Shown here: positions 24,624 through 37,516 of the stretch, in pieces
Position numbering within the stretch: the first letter of the stretch is position 1
How the letters are laid out: each line of letters starts with the position of its first letter
Assembly: GCA_017654935.2 (NCBI GenBank)
Contig: CM065686.1
Span: forward strand, 27,923,289 to 27,987,288
Direction: 5' to 3'
DNA from: Phymorhynchus buccinoides
Taxonomy: Eukaryota > Mollusca > Gastropoda > Neogastropoda > Raphitomidae
DNA: 64,000 nt
Notes under the pieces: model-generated
What the model was told of the DNA's origin: nothing
What the model saw: the letters and a program-made list of their open reading frames with translations, nothing else
The model's database searches: none
Position numbers and translations under genes: made by a program

Positions 24624-24806
24624 ATGGCAATGTTAATGATGGGAAATAAGTCCATGTTTGGTTTTGTTGTTGTCACTATTTTTGTTCAATTATGCATGCC
24701 AGGGGTACAATCAAATGAAGTGGAAGTCAACAGGGTTCCCAAATGTTCTTACCTTTGTAATTTAATAGAAATGCATCGGATATACAGAAGATATGTTTCA
24801 AGTTGA
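24624..24806 (+). CDS. Putative small secreted peptide (60 aa)
   Basis: An ATG frame of 60 codons. Residues 1-10 are Met-rich; 11-30 are hydrophobic (MFGFVVVTIFVQLCMPGVQS) and look like a signal peptide with possible cleavage after Ser30. The mature part of about 30 residues is NEVEVNRVPKCSYLCNLIEM followed by HRIYRRYVSS, with two Cys spaced CxxxC and basic residues. A splice-acceptor-like CTTGCAG lies upstream at 24551-24557, and a GTATGT donor-like site follows the stop at 24811. No homologue is recognised. The length is short enough for chance, and nothing nearby supports expression, so this is a candidate only. Confidence 0.3.
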   Translation: MAMLMMGNKSMFGFVVVTIFVQLCMPGVQSNEVEVNRVPKCSYLCNLIEMHRIYRRYVSS

Positions 24807-25050
24807 TTTGGTATGTGAATTTAAAGCAAACAAAAAGATTAATTATCTTTATATTTAGAATACTAGCAACTAGCTATAATTAATGGATAAGATTTGCCAT
24901 TTTATTTAGATATATATTTTTTATGAAATAGTATTTTAATAGCAACTTCTCCCTGTGCATAAAGCCTTTTTGGGTCATGTTAGGAACTGATTTCAGTGTT
25001 GTCCCGCTGTAGTCTGGGGCCTTGATGGCCCTTTTACCGCGGTTTTCGGA

Positions 25051-25166
25051 GGATTCTGCAGTGCTGTGACCTGTCCTGAAGTGCTCTGCAGTGCTGTGAC
25101 CTGTCCTGAAGTGCTCTGCAGTGCTGTAACCTGTCCTGAAGTGCTCTGTAGTGCTGTGACATTACC
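25051..25166. repeat. 30-bp minisatellite
   Basis: Three near-identical 30-bp units (25051-25080, 25081-25110, 25111-25140) and a partial fourth, with core GCAGTGCTGTGACCTGTCC. The period is a multiple of three, so minus-strand translation gives ten-residue repeats, but no gene context supports coding. 25170-25940 holds no clear feature. Confidence 0.9.
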
Positions 25167-25945
25167 TGCGCAGTGGTGCGCCGGGCAGTGACTATGCCCG
25201 GGCAAACGTGTGTCCAGTGTGTGCTGGGCTTCTGTCATGTGGGTGTCCAGTTGTGTCCGTGTAATTTGAAGTTTTCTAGGGTTCTGGTTAAGGAGTTTGT
25301 TCAAAGAATTTTCCTTTTGTACTTTGACTTATTGTGTTGAGTGTGTTTTGTAAGGGGGTAGTTGGGTTTAATTAATATTAGTGTGGATTCCTTTGTGGAG
25401 GTTTTTCCTTGGGTGGATTTTACTTGTAGTCCCCCCTCCCCACCCCCCCCTCTCCCACAGGGTATATATAATATAGGATAAGATTATCCATAATAATATT
25501 ATAACATTTTAAAGTTTTGCACTGTGCAGCTAGTATTATACGTACATGCACAGTGCAAAATGAAGATAATCATAAAATAAAGAAAATAAAAAGAAAGAAG
25601 GAAGGAAAAGAACAACTCTGTGTGCAATAATAAAGTAATCTCAAAGATTTTTTAATTCCTAATTTTAGCAAGACAACATGCAAAAGGAAACACATAAATT
25701 AAACTAACGAGTATTGTGGGAACTCTGTCTTCGCCCCTGTTTACCTGCAGTTTGATTATGCAGAATTGATTTAGACTGAAAAAGCATGTGTTCTAACGTT
25801 TCTATTTTTTAGCTAAAAATACTAATCCTTGGTTGTATTCTTTTTGTTGTTTGCAGCGCTTACATACTATTAAATTATTATTAGCATCTTTTTTATTATT
25901 TTTTAAATTTTAGTTGAAAAAGAGAGAGGAGATTGAACAGCAGGA

Positions 25946-26505
25946 ATGTCTCAGGAGACAAGGGCAGTCTCCTTGAGACCGGTGACCGTAGGGGAGATAG
26001 TGGCTGTCCTGAATGTCCCCATAAGGTCAGCTCAAATCCTGGCCGCTTTTCTCCAGAGTAGAGAGTTAACGCGAGAGGACTTTGAGGACATCGAGGGGAT
26101 AGGCGCCAATACCAAACGGTGTGCCCGGTCTTGGATTTTTGGGTTGAAGGGCAGGTGTGTTGTGGAGGAAGAGTTGCCAATTTTCATTGATTCTGAAGGG
26201 AAAGTGAGGAAAGTGCAACTCGAATTGCCTAGCCACTCCACGCCAATTATCCAGAGGAGTGCGAACTTGAGTGCTGAGGTAGAGAACCTCCAAAAGGAGG
26301 TGGGGAGGCTGGGAAAAGAATTGAAGGAGAGAGAAGAGAGAAGGAATAATGGAAGTTCGGTAACGGAATTTGGATTGCCGAATGGTGATAGGGGGGTGTC
26401 TCTGAGACAGGGAGAACTGAGTGTCTCCATCCAGAAAAGGGGGGAAAGCCGGAGAACGGAGGAGGAGTTGAATGATGGGGGGGGGGGGGCTTCAAAGAGA
26501 TAGCG
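25946..26505 (+). pseudogene. Gag-like N-terminal ORF of an LTR retroelement
   Basis: An ATG-initiated frame of 185 codons. It has an N-terminal helical region (VTVGEIVAVLNVPIRSAQIL), a predicted coiled coil (SAEVENLQKEVGRLGKELKE, about residues 108-127) and a polar C-terminus ending in a Gly run. It stops where a repeat shared with 61703-61850 begins. The Gag capsid core follows 280 bp downstream on the same strand, so this is probably the amino-terminal part of the same element; that link is inferred from position. It could instead be a separate small ORF. Confidence 0.5.
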
Positions 26506-26645
26506 CCTATAATCGGCGAACTGTTTTATGTTGAATTGTAATAGGGCATTTGCCACGAGTTTTCGTGCTTTGAGTAGAAAAAGAGGGGGGGGGGGGGGAG
26601 GTGTAGTTGAGAAAGTGGAGTTGCGCGGGCCACCTTGTCACAGAG
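26490..26645 (+). repeat. 150-bp repeat shared with 61703-61850
   Basis: CTTCAAAGAGATA.GCGCC, TATAATCGGC, GTTGAATTGTAAT, a poly(G) run, then GTGTAG..GAAAGT..GTTGCGCG and TTGTCACAGA occur in the same order and orientation at 61703-61850. Here it separates the two gag-like frames. It may be an insertion or an untranslated leader of the retroelement. Confidence 0.75.
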
Positions 26646-26658
26646 ATGTGCATTGGAG

Positions 26659-27363
26659 GAGAGAGATGGAAGCAAGGAATGAGGAAGAGAGAGCAAGAGA
26701 TAGATTAGTTAAGTCCCTGCCCAAGCTGAACTGTGCAATGGACACAGATGGAAGGCTTTTAAAGGCCAGTTTCAAAAACATAAAACAATGAGGAGATGGG
26801 GAGAGGAAGAAGCGGCAATGATCTTGGGAGTGTCTCTTAAAGGTGATGCACTCCGCTATTATGATCAATTGTCAGAAGTAGTGAGAGAACACTATGCACA
26901 GGCAATGGAGGCCTTGAACCGCCGTTTCGGAAAATCTCTGTCGGCTGAGACTCTGAGAAACCAGTTTCTCAATATTGCTCAATCCAACAGGGAGAGCATG
27001 AGGGAGTTCGCGGACAGAATCCGGGAGATAGCGAGTGAAGCCATTGAAGATCTTCCAGCTGAGTTTGTGGAACGCGAGATGGTGCGCCGTTTCCTGATGG
27101 GAAACAACTATCGGGAAGCAAGTCTCCATTGCATCCACAATAATCTGACAACAATGGAGCTGTTCCTAGAACGCCAAAAGTCGATGGGTTTGACTCCCAA
27201 AAAGGTGAGGGCAGTGGCACAGGCGGCGCCAAACCAGAAGAGCGGTTCCCCAACAACTCCAGACTGGAATGAGACAGTTCCTGTCCTCCAGGAACTGAAG
27301 GCAAGCGTGGGGTATTTGACAGAAAGAATCATAAATCTGGAGAGAGGAAATTCCCTCAACTAA
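26659..27363 (+). pseudogene. Retrotransposon Gag capsid-domain remnant (gypsy-like)
   Basis: The frame from about 26659 (REMEARNEEERARDRLVKSL) ends at 26791. A one-base shift opens the next frame at 26788, running 191 codons to 27363. It contains WGEEEAAMILGVSLKGDAL, then YAQAMEALNRRFG, FLNIAQSNRESMREFADRIR, and LPAEFVEREMVRRFLMG. These are hallmarks of the retrotransposon Gag (capsid) family of Ty3/gypsy-type elements: a tryptophan-started helix, the R-F-G turn, and Q..ES..EFA.R. No CCHC knuckle, protease, RT or integrase follows, and no flanking LTR pair is recognised. Structural particle-forming role in the parent element; this copy is truncated. Confidence 0.75.
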
Positions 27364-27604
27364 AAAACACACCCAGCAACACCGTAGTTATGACTAGCAT
27401 TTTTTTCAGATTACTGTAAAACCTTTCATATATCAGCTAAAAAAAAAAAAGGCCAACTGATAATCCTTTCGTTTGTACTCTTTTGATGCACCCGGTGCAG
27501 TAAATTCGGTCAGTATTAGGACAAGGAAGGAGTCTAAGCGAAGACGAATTTTTTTTACAAAAAGTGTTAAGTTTTGTTGGCCTTTTTCTTTATGTTTCTT
27601 TATA

Positions 27605-28224
27605 GGGGAGAGTCGCCTATTATGGACCGTCTCCCAATATGGACCACCACCGTTTTGTCTAAGTCATACAACTCTTACAAATTTTGAACGCTATAGAAGT
27701 GTGGAGTAGCTTCCCCTGCACTATTTACGATCATCATCATGGCGGAAAAACGTGACGCGCGAAAACGGCAAGTCTTTATGTATTTCAGTGTTTTGCAGTT
27801 TAAAATTTTGCCTGTACATTTTTGTTTACTCAAGTATCTTTTTAATAATATAGCATTTCAGCAATGGCGTGGATCAATGACCTGTCCCTCCTCATGCTTG
27901 AAGTGAAGGGTTTCCAGATTACTGTTTAAAATGCTTGTTTTTATGTAAGGACTAATATGGACCACCCAAGTTTCTCAATATGGACCAGTGTTTTTCCATT
28001 TTGTTTTATTAAAAATTTGGCTTGTTTAGCTCATGTTCATCTCATTACTTTGACTACTGTGTCCATAATTTCGTTTAAAGTTGTAGCCAAAATTATGTGA
28101 GGCATGGGGAAGTGTGTGAGTGCGTGCTTGTGTGTGTGTGTGTGTGCTGGTGTGTGTGTGTGTGTGGTGTGTGTGTGCGTGTGCGTGCGTTTGTGCGTGC
28201 GTGCGTGCGTGCTTGCGTGCCTGC

Positions 28225-28259
<35 letters not shown>

Positions 28260-28475
28260 CGCGCGCGTGCGTGGCGTGTGCGCAGATGTGACTAAATTAT
28301 GCAAGTGATAGTCATGTATGAAGATATGTATGATTTTAGAATATTTCTTTGAATATCTATTTAGATTATCCCGTTTTGATGATGAAGAATTTGTTTTCAG
28401 ATGCTTTCTTTTGCATAGATTCTCACCTGGTCCATATTAGAAACACTGCCGGTCCATATTAGGCACCAGGGCCCC
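27605..28475. mobile_element. MITE-like element with TATGGACC boxes
   Basis: The left end (27605) reads GGGGAGAGTCGCCTATTATGG then CAATATGGACCACC. The right end, reversed from 28475, reads GGGGCCCTGGTGCCTAATAT then CTAATATGGACC. Internal copies of the same paired box lie at 27951-27990. Imperfect inverted ends with repeated subterminal boxes resemble transposase-binding sites of a non-autonomous DNA transposon. No clear target duplication was found. The interior includes a GT tract at 28112-28285. Confidence 0.5.
28112..28285. repeat. (GT)n/(GC)n microsatellite
   Basis: Alternating GT with GC and single-base slips. Confidence 0.9.
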
Positions 28476-28705
28476 AAATATAGACCACTTGAGGTTTTTT
28501 AATTTTCTAACTTTTTGTTAAAGTTTGAAGAGTTATCGTTTAGATTGGCTGTGGTTTGGTCGTCAATACAATAAACAGGAACTATATACACTGAAATATA
28601 TGGTTTTGTCTGTAAGATCTTCACTACGTATGAGTAATTTATTTTGTCTTTTGTAAAGCTTCGGCCCTCACAGGATGAGACATTTTCATCTCTTAATTAT
28701 TTTGT

Positions 28706-28866
28706 GGTGCATGTTGTGTGTGTGTGTTTGTGCGTGTACGCGTGCGTGGCGTGCCGTGCGTGATGTGTGCGTGCGGCGTGCGTGCGTCGTATTGTGCGTG
28801 TGCGTGCGCGCGCGTTTGCTGTTGCGTGGTGCGCGTGATAGAGAGGTAGAGAGAGAGAGATTAGAG

Positions 28867-28913
<47 letters not shown>

Positions 28914-29175
28914 GACTACGATCGAATATGCGAATACGAATGTTTTATTGCTGGCAAATAATAGCTTCTTGCACCTTGCTACTCTCACTTCACCACTCAC
29001 AAAGAAAAATGGACACTAAAAACAATCAGTCAGAAAAGGAAACACAAAACGAACGAAATTGGCCATGAAATAATGAAAAAGAATCAAAATGGTTAAAAGA
29101 AGAGTGTGTGAGAGAGCGAAGAGAGAGAGAGAGGCGAGAAGAGAGAGAGAGAGAATAGAGAGAGAGAGTAGAGAG

Positions 29176-29206
<31 letters not shown>

Positions 29207-29285
29207 AGAGAGATGAGAGAGAGAGTAGGGATGAGAGAGAGACTAGAGAGAGAGAGAGGAGAGAGAGAGAGGCTAGGAGAGCAGA
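28706..29285. repeat. GT/GC tract and two (GA)n tracts
   Basis: GT/GC at 28706-28830, GA at 28845-28915 and GA at 29105-29275, with about 190 bp of non-repeat sequence between the GA tracts. No gene seen. Confidence 0.9.
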
Positions 29286-29299
29286 GTAACATACAGACA

Positions 29300-31500
29300 G
29301 ACAGAACATGACAGACAGAACAGACAAGTGACGAGACAGTGGAGGGAGTCAGACAGACAACAAAGAACCCCCCACTGAACATGTAAACTAGCTTTGTATT
29401 CAATAACGACTGTTCTTGTTTTCAAACCAAACCTTCCATTTACAAAACTGAAGAAAGGGAGTATCGACGCCGGCTTTCTACCTCTCTCCTGCGAAGAATG
29501 CCGTGACATTTGATTTCTGGAACGATGTCATAATTTATCGATGAGAGTTTCCGATTCATGCCTGGCCGAACGGCACAAGATCAGTGCGATGATGCGCAAG
29601 CAAAAAATTGCTTCTCCGCCATCCACATCCGTGAGACAGAGGTAGCAAATAAATCTCACACTGAACTGCCTAGCTTGTTGCCCAGCAGAAATGGAGGAGT
29701 TGCTATTATTTCTTCTGAACTATGTATAGTTTGTCCCTCTTATAAATGTCTGATGGAATGGATGCTGTTGTTTTGAAGTACTGTGCCGCTACAGTGTTGT
29801 TCCGTGTTGCGTTTGGGGGAATGTTGCTTTTGTGTATTCTTTTTCTTCTTTCTGTCTGTGTCTCTTTGTCTCTGTCTCTGCCACCGCCCCCCCCCCCCCC
29901 CCCGCTCTCTCTCAGCTATATTATGAAATGTATTATGTGTTAACTTTGCCCCCCCTTCATGAAAGGCCTACTCCTTTAATTAAGTTAAACTTAGCCACGG
30001 ATTGGAAACTGAACATTAGTACTGAAGTGAACAAAGCGGCTTGTTAGTTTTGATAAAAGATTTTCTAGAAAAACAAACATTTTTTGCTAACGATTTAACT
30101 TCAAACTTTTTTACAACTACAATTATTTTCTGTTTTTGTTATACTCTCGAGTTATGGGGTTTTAATTGTCTTGGAGCAATTTGGAAAAATCCACTTAATG
30201 GTTTTGGTAAACTTTTCTGGGTGTTTCCACTAAAAACACGCAATAAAACTTGTGATCTCGGTGGTATCCACTCTACAATCCAATTCTAATGTTCGTGCTA
30301 TCAGATCCTGGTTTAAGCTGCTTAACATGGAACAACGCCGGTTTTCTCGTCAAGCATATAAATAGCAACTACTACTTGGATTTCAAATGGCAAACAATGC
30401 TGGTTATCCACAGGTTAAGAGAATTGTTGTGTGAAACGTGGTTTTTTAATTACATTTGGTTCGTGATAGTGGGCGCTTTCCTAGTTATCCTTAGGCAACG
30501 ACTAATTGACGATGTTTATTCCAAATTGGTCTGGGCAATTAAGACAGGAAAGATTATTCTTTTAATCAGCTCTTTTAAAAGAAAAAGAAATATTCTTTAG
30601 TTATACATACTGTTTTATGGTCGCTCTATATACACTCAATCTAATTTTTGTGTTCTTTGACTCCAATAAAAATATTTCACATATTCGTCCCAATGTTTCA
30701 AGATTAACATGGCATTTTTTGCATGAACCAAGTAGAATTTGGATAAATGTACATTATACATCAGATCTTCTGCATTTCTTAAAGATTATCTTCACTTACC
30801 CTTGAATTTCTACTTCACAAGCATTTGCAAATCCAAGAACTGTGAGATTGTTTACTGTGGGCAGAGGAAATTAGGATTAACTTTTTTTTAATAATAACAG
30901 GAAAGGCATTGGTGTTCTTGGTGAACTTCTTCTACTCGCGCATCTCAGACAGACCCCCAGTATTCAATCTATGAAGGCAGAGGTCTTCCAGGCTTCTGTA
31001 GAGATCTAGCCACTGGGGACACGGGGTCTGGTCTTAGGCCAGTATAGCGTTTAGACAATGAAATATTGAATTCTGTTTTTGTTTTGTTATGATCACACGT
31101 TTTCTATCATCGAGAAAAGTGTCATGTCGAATTTAAAATTATTTCTGCTCAGAATGACGGCTACAATGTTGCATTTGACTGAAACCGGCAAGAAACGAGA
31201 GGGTATAAGTGATGCATTTCTGTGTTATGTATGTTTTGTAGTGAGAGAGTAAGTATGTGAAGTAATAAAAAACAAAAATTGTTACTGTAATCTATTCGTG
31301 TTTACGTTGTATCGCGTATTTAAATTTTAAGAAATTCAGATGATTTGTGTGCTGACTGTTGACTTACGTATTTGTACATGTCTACATTGCCAATGGTTTT
31401 GGTGGGCGTATTTATTGATGTATCTATTGCATTATGTTCTTTGGCTGGTCCCACCCCCCACCAAACCCAACCCCCTCATGTACACCTCGGTTCTCTTCAT
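29300..31500. other. Unique sequence, no recognised gene
   Basis: Mostly AT-rich, with poly(C) at 29885-29905. Open frames at 30041-30289 and 30289-30600 have unremarkable, AT-driven composition and no splice context. Nothing supportable was identified. Confidence 0.5.
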
Positions 31501-31506
31501 TAAACA

Positions 31507-31561
31507 CTTTTTGGTTCGTTCGTTCTCTCTCTCTCTCCTCTCTCTCCTCTCCTCACTTCTC

Positions 31562-31601
<40 letters not shown>

Positions 31602-34600
31602 ACACACACACACACACACCCACGCGCGCGCGCGCGCGCGCACAGGCAGACACACAAAACACACGCGACGCACGCACACACGACGCGCAACATCTGCACA
31701 CACACACCACGCACGCAGACGCACCTACACGCAAACATCCGCCACACATGGCAGAAATGGCGCACGCACGACGGCACAACATCGCGCACACGTACACAAA
31801 CTACACACCACACACACACACACGCACACACACACCACACACACACACACACACACAACAACACACAACACGCGTAAACGCGCCGCGCGTCGCGCGCGTC
31901 GCGCGCCGCCCTTTGTTTGTCGCTGTCTTTCATTCGTCCGCGATGTGTTCTTGGTGTTTCTCTTTGTCTGTCTGACCGTACGTCCTTTATTTGTCTGTCT
32001 TTCCTTCTCCCTGTTTTCTTCCCCATTCTCTATCCACAGCCTTTCCGTCCCTCTTTTCCTTGCGTTACACTTATATGTGTATTGATGATTGATTGTTAGT
32101 AGTATTATGTATTATGTATGATAGTATCTTTATTGTCACAGAGGCGTTCCTTCTGTGAGAATTCGGTTTGCTTTTCTTGGGGGAGCGGCGCGTGCAAGCC
32201 GAAAAGCGGCCGCGGTACAAAAACCCGCCACATTTTGTTTTGTGCAGAAAAATATGCCATTTTTGGGTTTGACTGTAGATGGAAGGAAAAGGGAGGGGGG
32301 GAGGGGTGGGAAGGGAAGAGGGAGGGAAGGGGGGGAGGAGGGGGGGGGAGGAGGAGGGAGGGAGGGGGGGTAAATTTGGACGGACAAATGTAACAAACGT
32401 TTAACTTTTTTTTTTCACGTCTCCCCTTTTTCCCCGCTTTCTCTTCAGTTGCCCGACCGAAAAGAACTCCAACTTGGTGGGTTTGGGGTTGTTTAACCCG
32501 GTTGCTAAGTGTCAAATGGGGCACTAACAAAATGGGGGCACACATATAAACAAAGGACCGAACGACCCAGGGAACCGGGCCGTCGGTTTTTATTGTCTCA
32601 ATCAAATCCGAAATATTCCCCGTACGTAGGGCCCCCCTCCAATGCCCGCCACCTCACCACGCAGACTGCCCCCCCCCCCAGCGGGCACCCGTAACCCCCG
32701 TCCCCGTTCCCCCACCTAGTTGTGTGAAACGTGAGAGGAAACTACCAATAAACTTTCCCCCCTCCTGGTACCCCCCCCCCTGGGTGGTAGGGTTCGAAAA
32801 AGCTCTGCTGCGGGGTTTTTATTTTTGACGGAAAAAACAGAACCAACAACACGAAAAGAATGCTGTGACGAGACGACGAGGCGAGGAACTGCCAGGCGAG
32901 AAGCGACCGGGTTAGCGAGATACCTCTGTTGGGGTGTGCCACTATGCCACTTCTACTATAAAAAAAGCAAAATAACAAAACACTTATTGCTTTTGGTTTT
33001 GTGTTTTGCATTTGTTCTTTGTTTTAAGTTGCTTTGGGTAGCAGTTAAAACCTGTCGGGTCGTGTTGTGAATGTTGGGCTTGGTTTATACGAGGCGCGAG
33101 CAGTGCGTCTACGTTGGTTGTGTGTGTTGTGTGGTGTGTGTGGTTGTGTGGGGTGGGGTTGTGGGTGTGTGTTTGTGTGTGGATGCGGTGTTGTGCGCGT
33201 GATGCGTGCAGCGTGGCGTGTGGGTGGCGGGTGCGTGGGTGTGCGGGATGTGGAGGCGCTTTGCGTGGGAGGGGGGGGGGTGGGGGAGGTCGGGTCGTGG
33301 TGGCTCGGTGGTGCGGGGGAGTGTTGGGGGTTGCGAGGTGGGGGGGGTAGGTTTGGTTGTGCGTGGCCGTCGGGCGTGCGGGGGTTTTTGTGGGGCGGGC
33401 GTTCGTGGGGGTGCGGGTGAGTGTGCGTGGTGGGTGTTGGGTGGCGGGAGAGGAGGGCGCCGTGGTGGCGGCGTGGGGGGGCGAGGGGTCGATAGGTCGT
33501 GAGGGGGGGGGGGAGGCCCGGGGGGGTTAGATGGGGTGGGAGTGTGTTTTGTGGTGGTGCGTGCGTGCGCAGTGTGTGTTGTGGGGGGGGAGCTAACAAA
33601 ATGTCAAGAATAAGAACTATTTTTGGGAAGCTGCTGCTGCTGCTGTTATTACGCTAATGCATGCCCGTTAGTCGTTTTCAAACTATGACTGTCAGTAGCA
33701 GAGGGGATAGCCGTTAATTGCTGGTCCGGGCTTGGCTAAAATCAATACTTTGCTTATAGTGGAGAAGCCTTGCCCAGGTACATCCCCACTCTCTAGAACC
33801 AAAGGGAACCATTCCTAGCTCGGCTAAACAAGATCATTTGGTGTACGACCCTCACATTTCAGAATAGTTTCTTGCAAACAGATGTATCTTTTCAATTTTT
33901 CCTTGCACCTTTCCACTAATGCCCAAAGTTCCCGAACCATATAGTGAATCGAATAATTTTTTTTTCGTAAATATTTGTGTACAAGAATAACGAAGAATAG
34001 ATCCAAACTGCTCTCTTTGCCCTAGTTGCTTATATCATTACTGCAAAACTAAAACTAAGTCGTTTTGAAAATAAATTCCAAGGTAACTTGATATGCGTTT
34101 ACTACTTGTAGATGCGTCATTGCCATAAAACCATGTTTCAATTTCTTAGCTAAATACCGCTCCCTTGCGAAACACAATTATGTTGTTTTTGCATATTTAC
34201 TCTTGTTGGCACAGCTGCATATAAGTTTATTAAGTTGTCTCTGTAACCACACAACAGTATCAGATAACAAAGCAAGATCGTCAGCAAACGTAAAATAAAT
34301 AGTTTCAATTAAATCAAAAGTGGGACACCTGACTGCTAAAAAATGGAGAGAAAAAAGAAAAGAAAAAGGAAAAAAAAAGAAAGAGAAAAAAAAGGAGAAA
34401 TAACAGAAAGTTGAAAGCAAAAATGGAAGGCGGAATGGTGGTGGGTTGGCATGAATGAACAATGAGCGGAGAGCGCAAAAAGTAATTTTTGGCAATGATT
34501 ATGCTTAAGTGTGTAACTTTTTCTGTTTCAAATCTTTGGAATAATATTTAAATTTTATTTTGATGTATTTTAATCATATTTCCAGGGTGGAAGACAATTT

Positions 34601-35789
34601 TTCCATTGCGTTTGGTGCTTGTTTGTTTGCATTGGACAATAACTCCCTTATGACTTAATTATATGGCTTATGATTTATTGACTTAAAAAGGGAAGCGAGT
34701 TCATTAATTTAAAATAAAAAAACGAAAACCAACATTTGGCTGACATGCACATATTCCCTCCCCCTTGCCGCCGACGAGTACACAACAAGGGTAAACGAAA
34801 TTATTAATTTAAGAGCACCAGATCTAATTTTTTTTTTTTATGCTTTGACCCTCCACTTTTAAATTTAATGCAAAGCGATAAAAACAATTTCTTCTTTATA
34901 TGAATTTATATTGTATGATTTAATTTTTTGATTCTTTATATGCATTATTGGTTTAAAGAACAAGGCCATGACACAAATCACACCACAAAACTAAACTTCC
35001 CTAGAAATAAGGGAGAAGTCGAAAGAAAAGTTCCGAAAAAAAAAAAAAAGGGGAGAGAAGCAAAAAAGCCTTTTTTTCCTTTTTTTTTCGAGATCTTTAC
35101 AAAAAGTCACTATAACGAAAAACAACTTTTTTATTACTTAGCCCTCTAACTTAACTGTTTTTTTTTTTTTTTAAAATTTTTTTTTTTTTTTTTTAAAACT
35201 GGCTGTTTGTTTTTAAAAAACCGCAAACTGCTGCATTAGCGTAAAAATAATGGGGCCATTGTGGATAGAAAACCTGTGATATCACTGGGCTCACTGAGGG
35301 TCGCTATCCATTGTTGTAAAAAAATATACCTGCCTATTGATTAATGACGAGCCATAAGTTTTGCGCTGATGTTTTTACAATTATTAGTGTGAATTGCGTC
35401 CCCTTCTGATCATAAAGGTAATATAATTTGATGCTTTCCAGTTTTCAGGGCGTATAACCATTGTTAAATAAATAAGCTTAAAAACTTTGGTCAGAAAATG
35501 AACATGTTACTTACTTTCAACCATTTTTAAAAAAAAATCGGCAATAGTCCATCTGGACCAGCAGACTTTGCCATTCTTTAATTTTTACTGGACATACATA
35601 CACTTCTTTCTCTGAATAGGTCTATATCAAGAATATCATTCACTCAAAAAAAAAATTATCTAAGACATCTTCCACAAAAAACCATTTCCCAAGACCAATC
35701 CAATTGTCCATTTTTTTGTACCTTCCACCGTCTCAAAAACACTTTTTCTAATAAAGAGAGGAGAGAGGAGGGAGAGAGAGCGAGAGAGA

Positions 35790-35870
<81 letters not shown>

Positions 35871-36188
35871 AGAGAGGAGAGAGAGAGAAGGAGAGAGAGA
35901 GAGAGAGAGATCGAGATCAAATCAAGATAGTTTTTTTTTATTGCCATAGCATACATAAGCCTTTATGGCAAGGGGATACTGTAAAATAACATATATTATT
36001 TTTGTAGGCTAATAAAGAAAATCAGTCTATTCTTAATGAAAGAAACATAAATGAGAAAAAGGACAACTTATTTAGAATAAAATAAAATAAAATTAAAATT
36101 AATTATTCTTTTCCCCAGTGAGGCAAATCTTTTCTCGTACGTTCCTCCCCTCCTTTCACCTGCTCTTTGAGAGAGAGAGAGAGAGAGA

Positions 36189-36233
<45 letters not shown>

Positions 36234-36271
36234 GAAGAGGAGAGGAGAGAGGAGAGAGAGGAGAGAGAGAG

Positions 36272-36314
<43 letters not shown>

Positions 36315-37485
36315 AAAAAGAGAGAGAGAGGAGAGAGGAGAGAGAGAGAGAGAAGGAGAGAGAGAGAGGAGGAGAGGAGAGAGAGAGAGATCGAGGAGAG
36401 AGATTCCAATCAAATTCAGGAGTTTCAGAGAGGGCAGAATGAAGTGAGGAGGAAGATTAGAGCTAGTTTAAAATGTGTTTAAAAAAACCCAACACAACCT
36501 GATGAACGATGACGACGAACAAGGAGGACGAAGGAGGAGGATGGCGAAGACGTACCGACGACAACGACGATTGATTACTCGATAAAAATAATCTCTACTG
36601 ATGGATCGTGAGGCAACTAATAACGATAACTATACTCCCATCCTGATACCTCTTGTTTTCGCATCTTCTCATGTTTTTAGTCTCTACAGAGAAAATGTGT
36701 CATCGCTAGGGCACACTATTGGTTAGCGTCTTGGGGTTCGATTCAAGCACAACACAGGGGGCTTTGGTGTCCAGTCCTCTCCAGCAAATAAAAGCAAAGC
36801 TCTGTCTCCACGTCTCGTTTTGCTTTTCTCGCATGCTCAGTTCTCTAGAGAAAAAAAAAAAGAAAAAACAAACAGCGTCACACACGCAGGGTCCACGACA
36901 GACACGTATATTACACACAGACAGACACACATACAGACTACCACACATACAGACACACACACAGTACAACCACACACACACTGACGCACGCAGCACGACA
37001 CGCACACGAGCGCACACCGCACAAACAAGCGCACGCGCAACCACGCAACGCGCACGCGCACACGAGCACGCACACAGCACGCACGCAACGACCTAACACC
37101 ACACACACACAGAACACCACAACACACACACACCACACACACACACCACACATACACACAAACACACACCTACGTGTATGATTATTGTGTTTGAATGGGT
37201 TTTTTTAAATGGCATGTAATCTTGTTTTATCATTTCTTATTTCACGGAAATAATTGTTTTTGCTTGCATATTTGTTTGGAGTGAGTTTCTGTGGAGTGTC
37301 CGATTTTGCATACAGCCGCGTCTGTGTTGTTGGACAAAATGCATGTGATTGTGTGTACCTTTAAAAAAAAAAAAATTTAGATTTTTAAATTTTTTATTAA
37401 ACCCTTTTTCTTTTTAACATATTTCACAATGCTTTTTCAAAAGAAAAACCAACAACACCATTGATGAAAAGAAACGAATCGCTAC

Positions 37486-37516
<31 letters not shown>

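Noticed and set aside
30041..30600. Two adjacent frames of 82 and 103 codons
   Set aside because: AT-driven composition, no recognised domain, no splice or start context.
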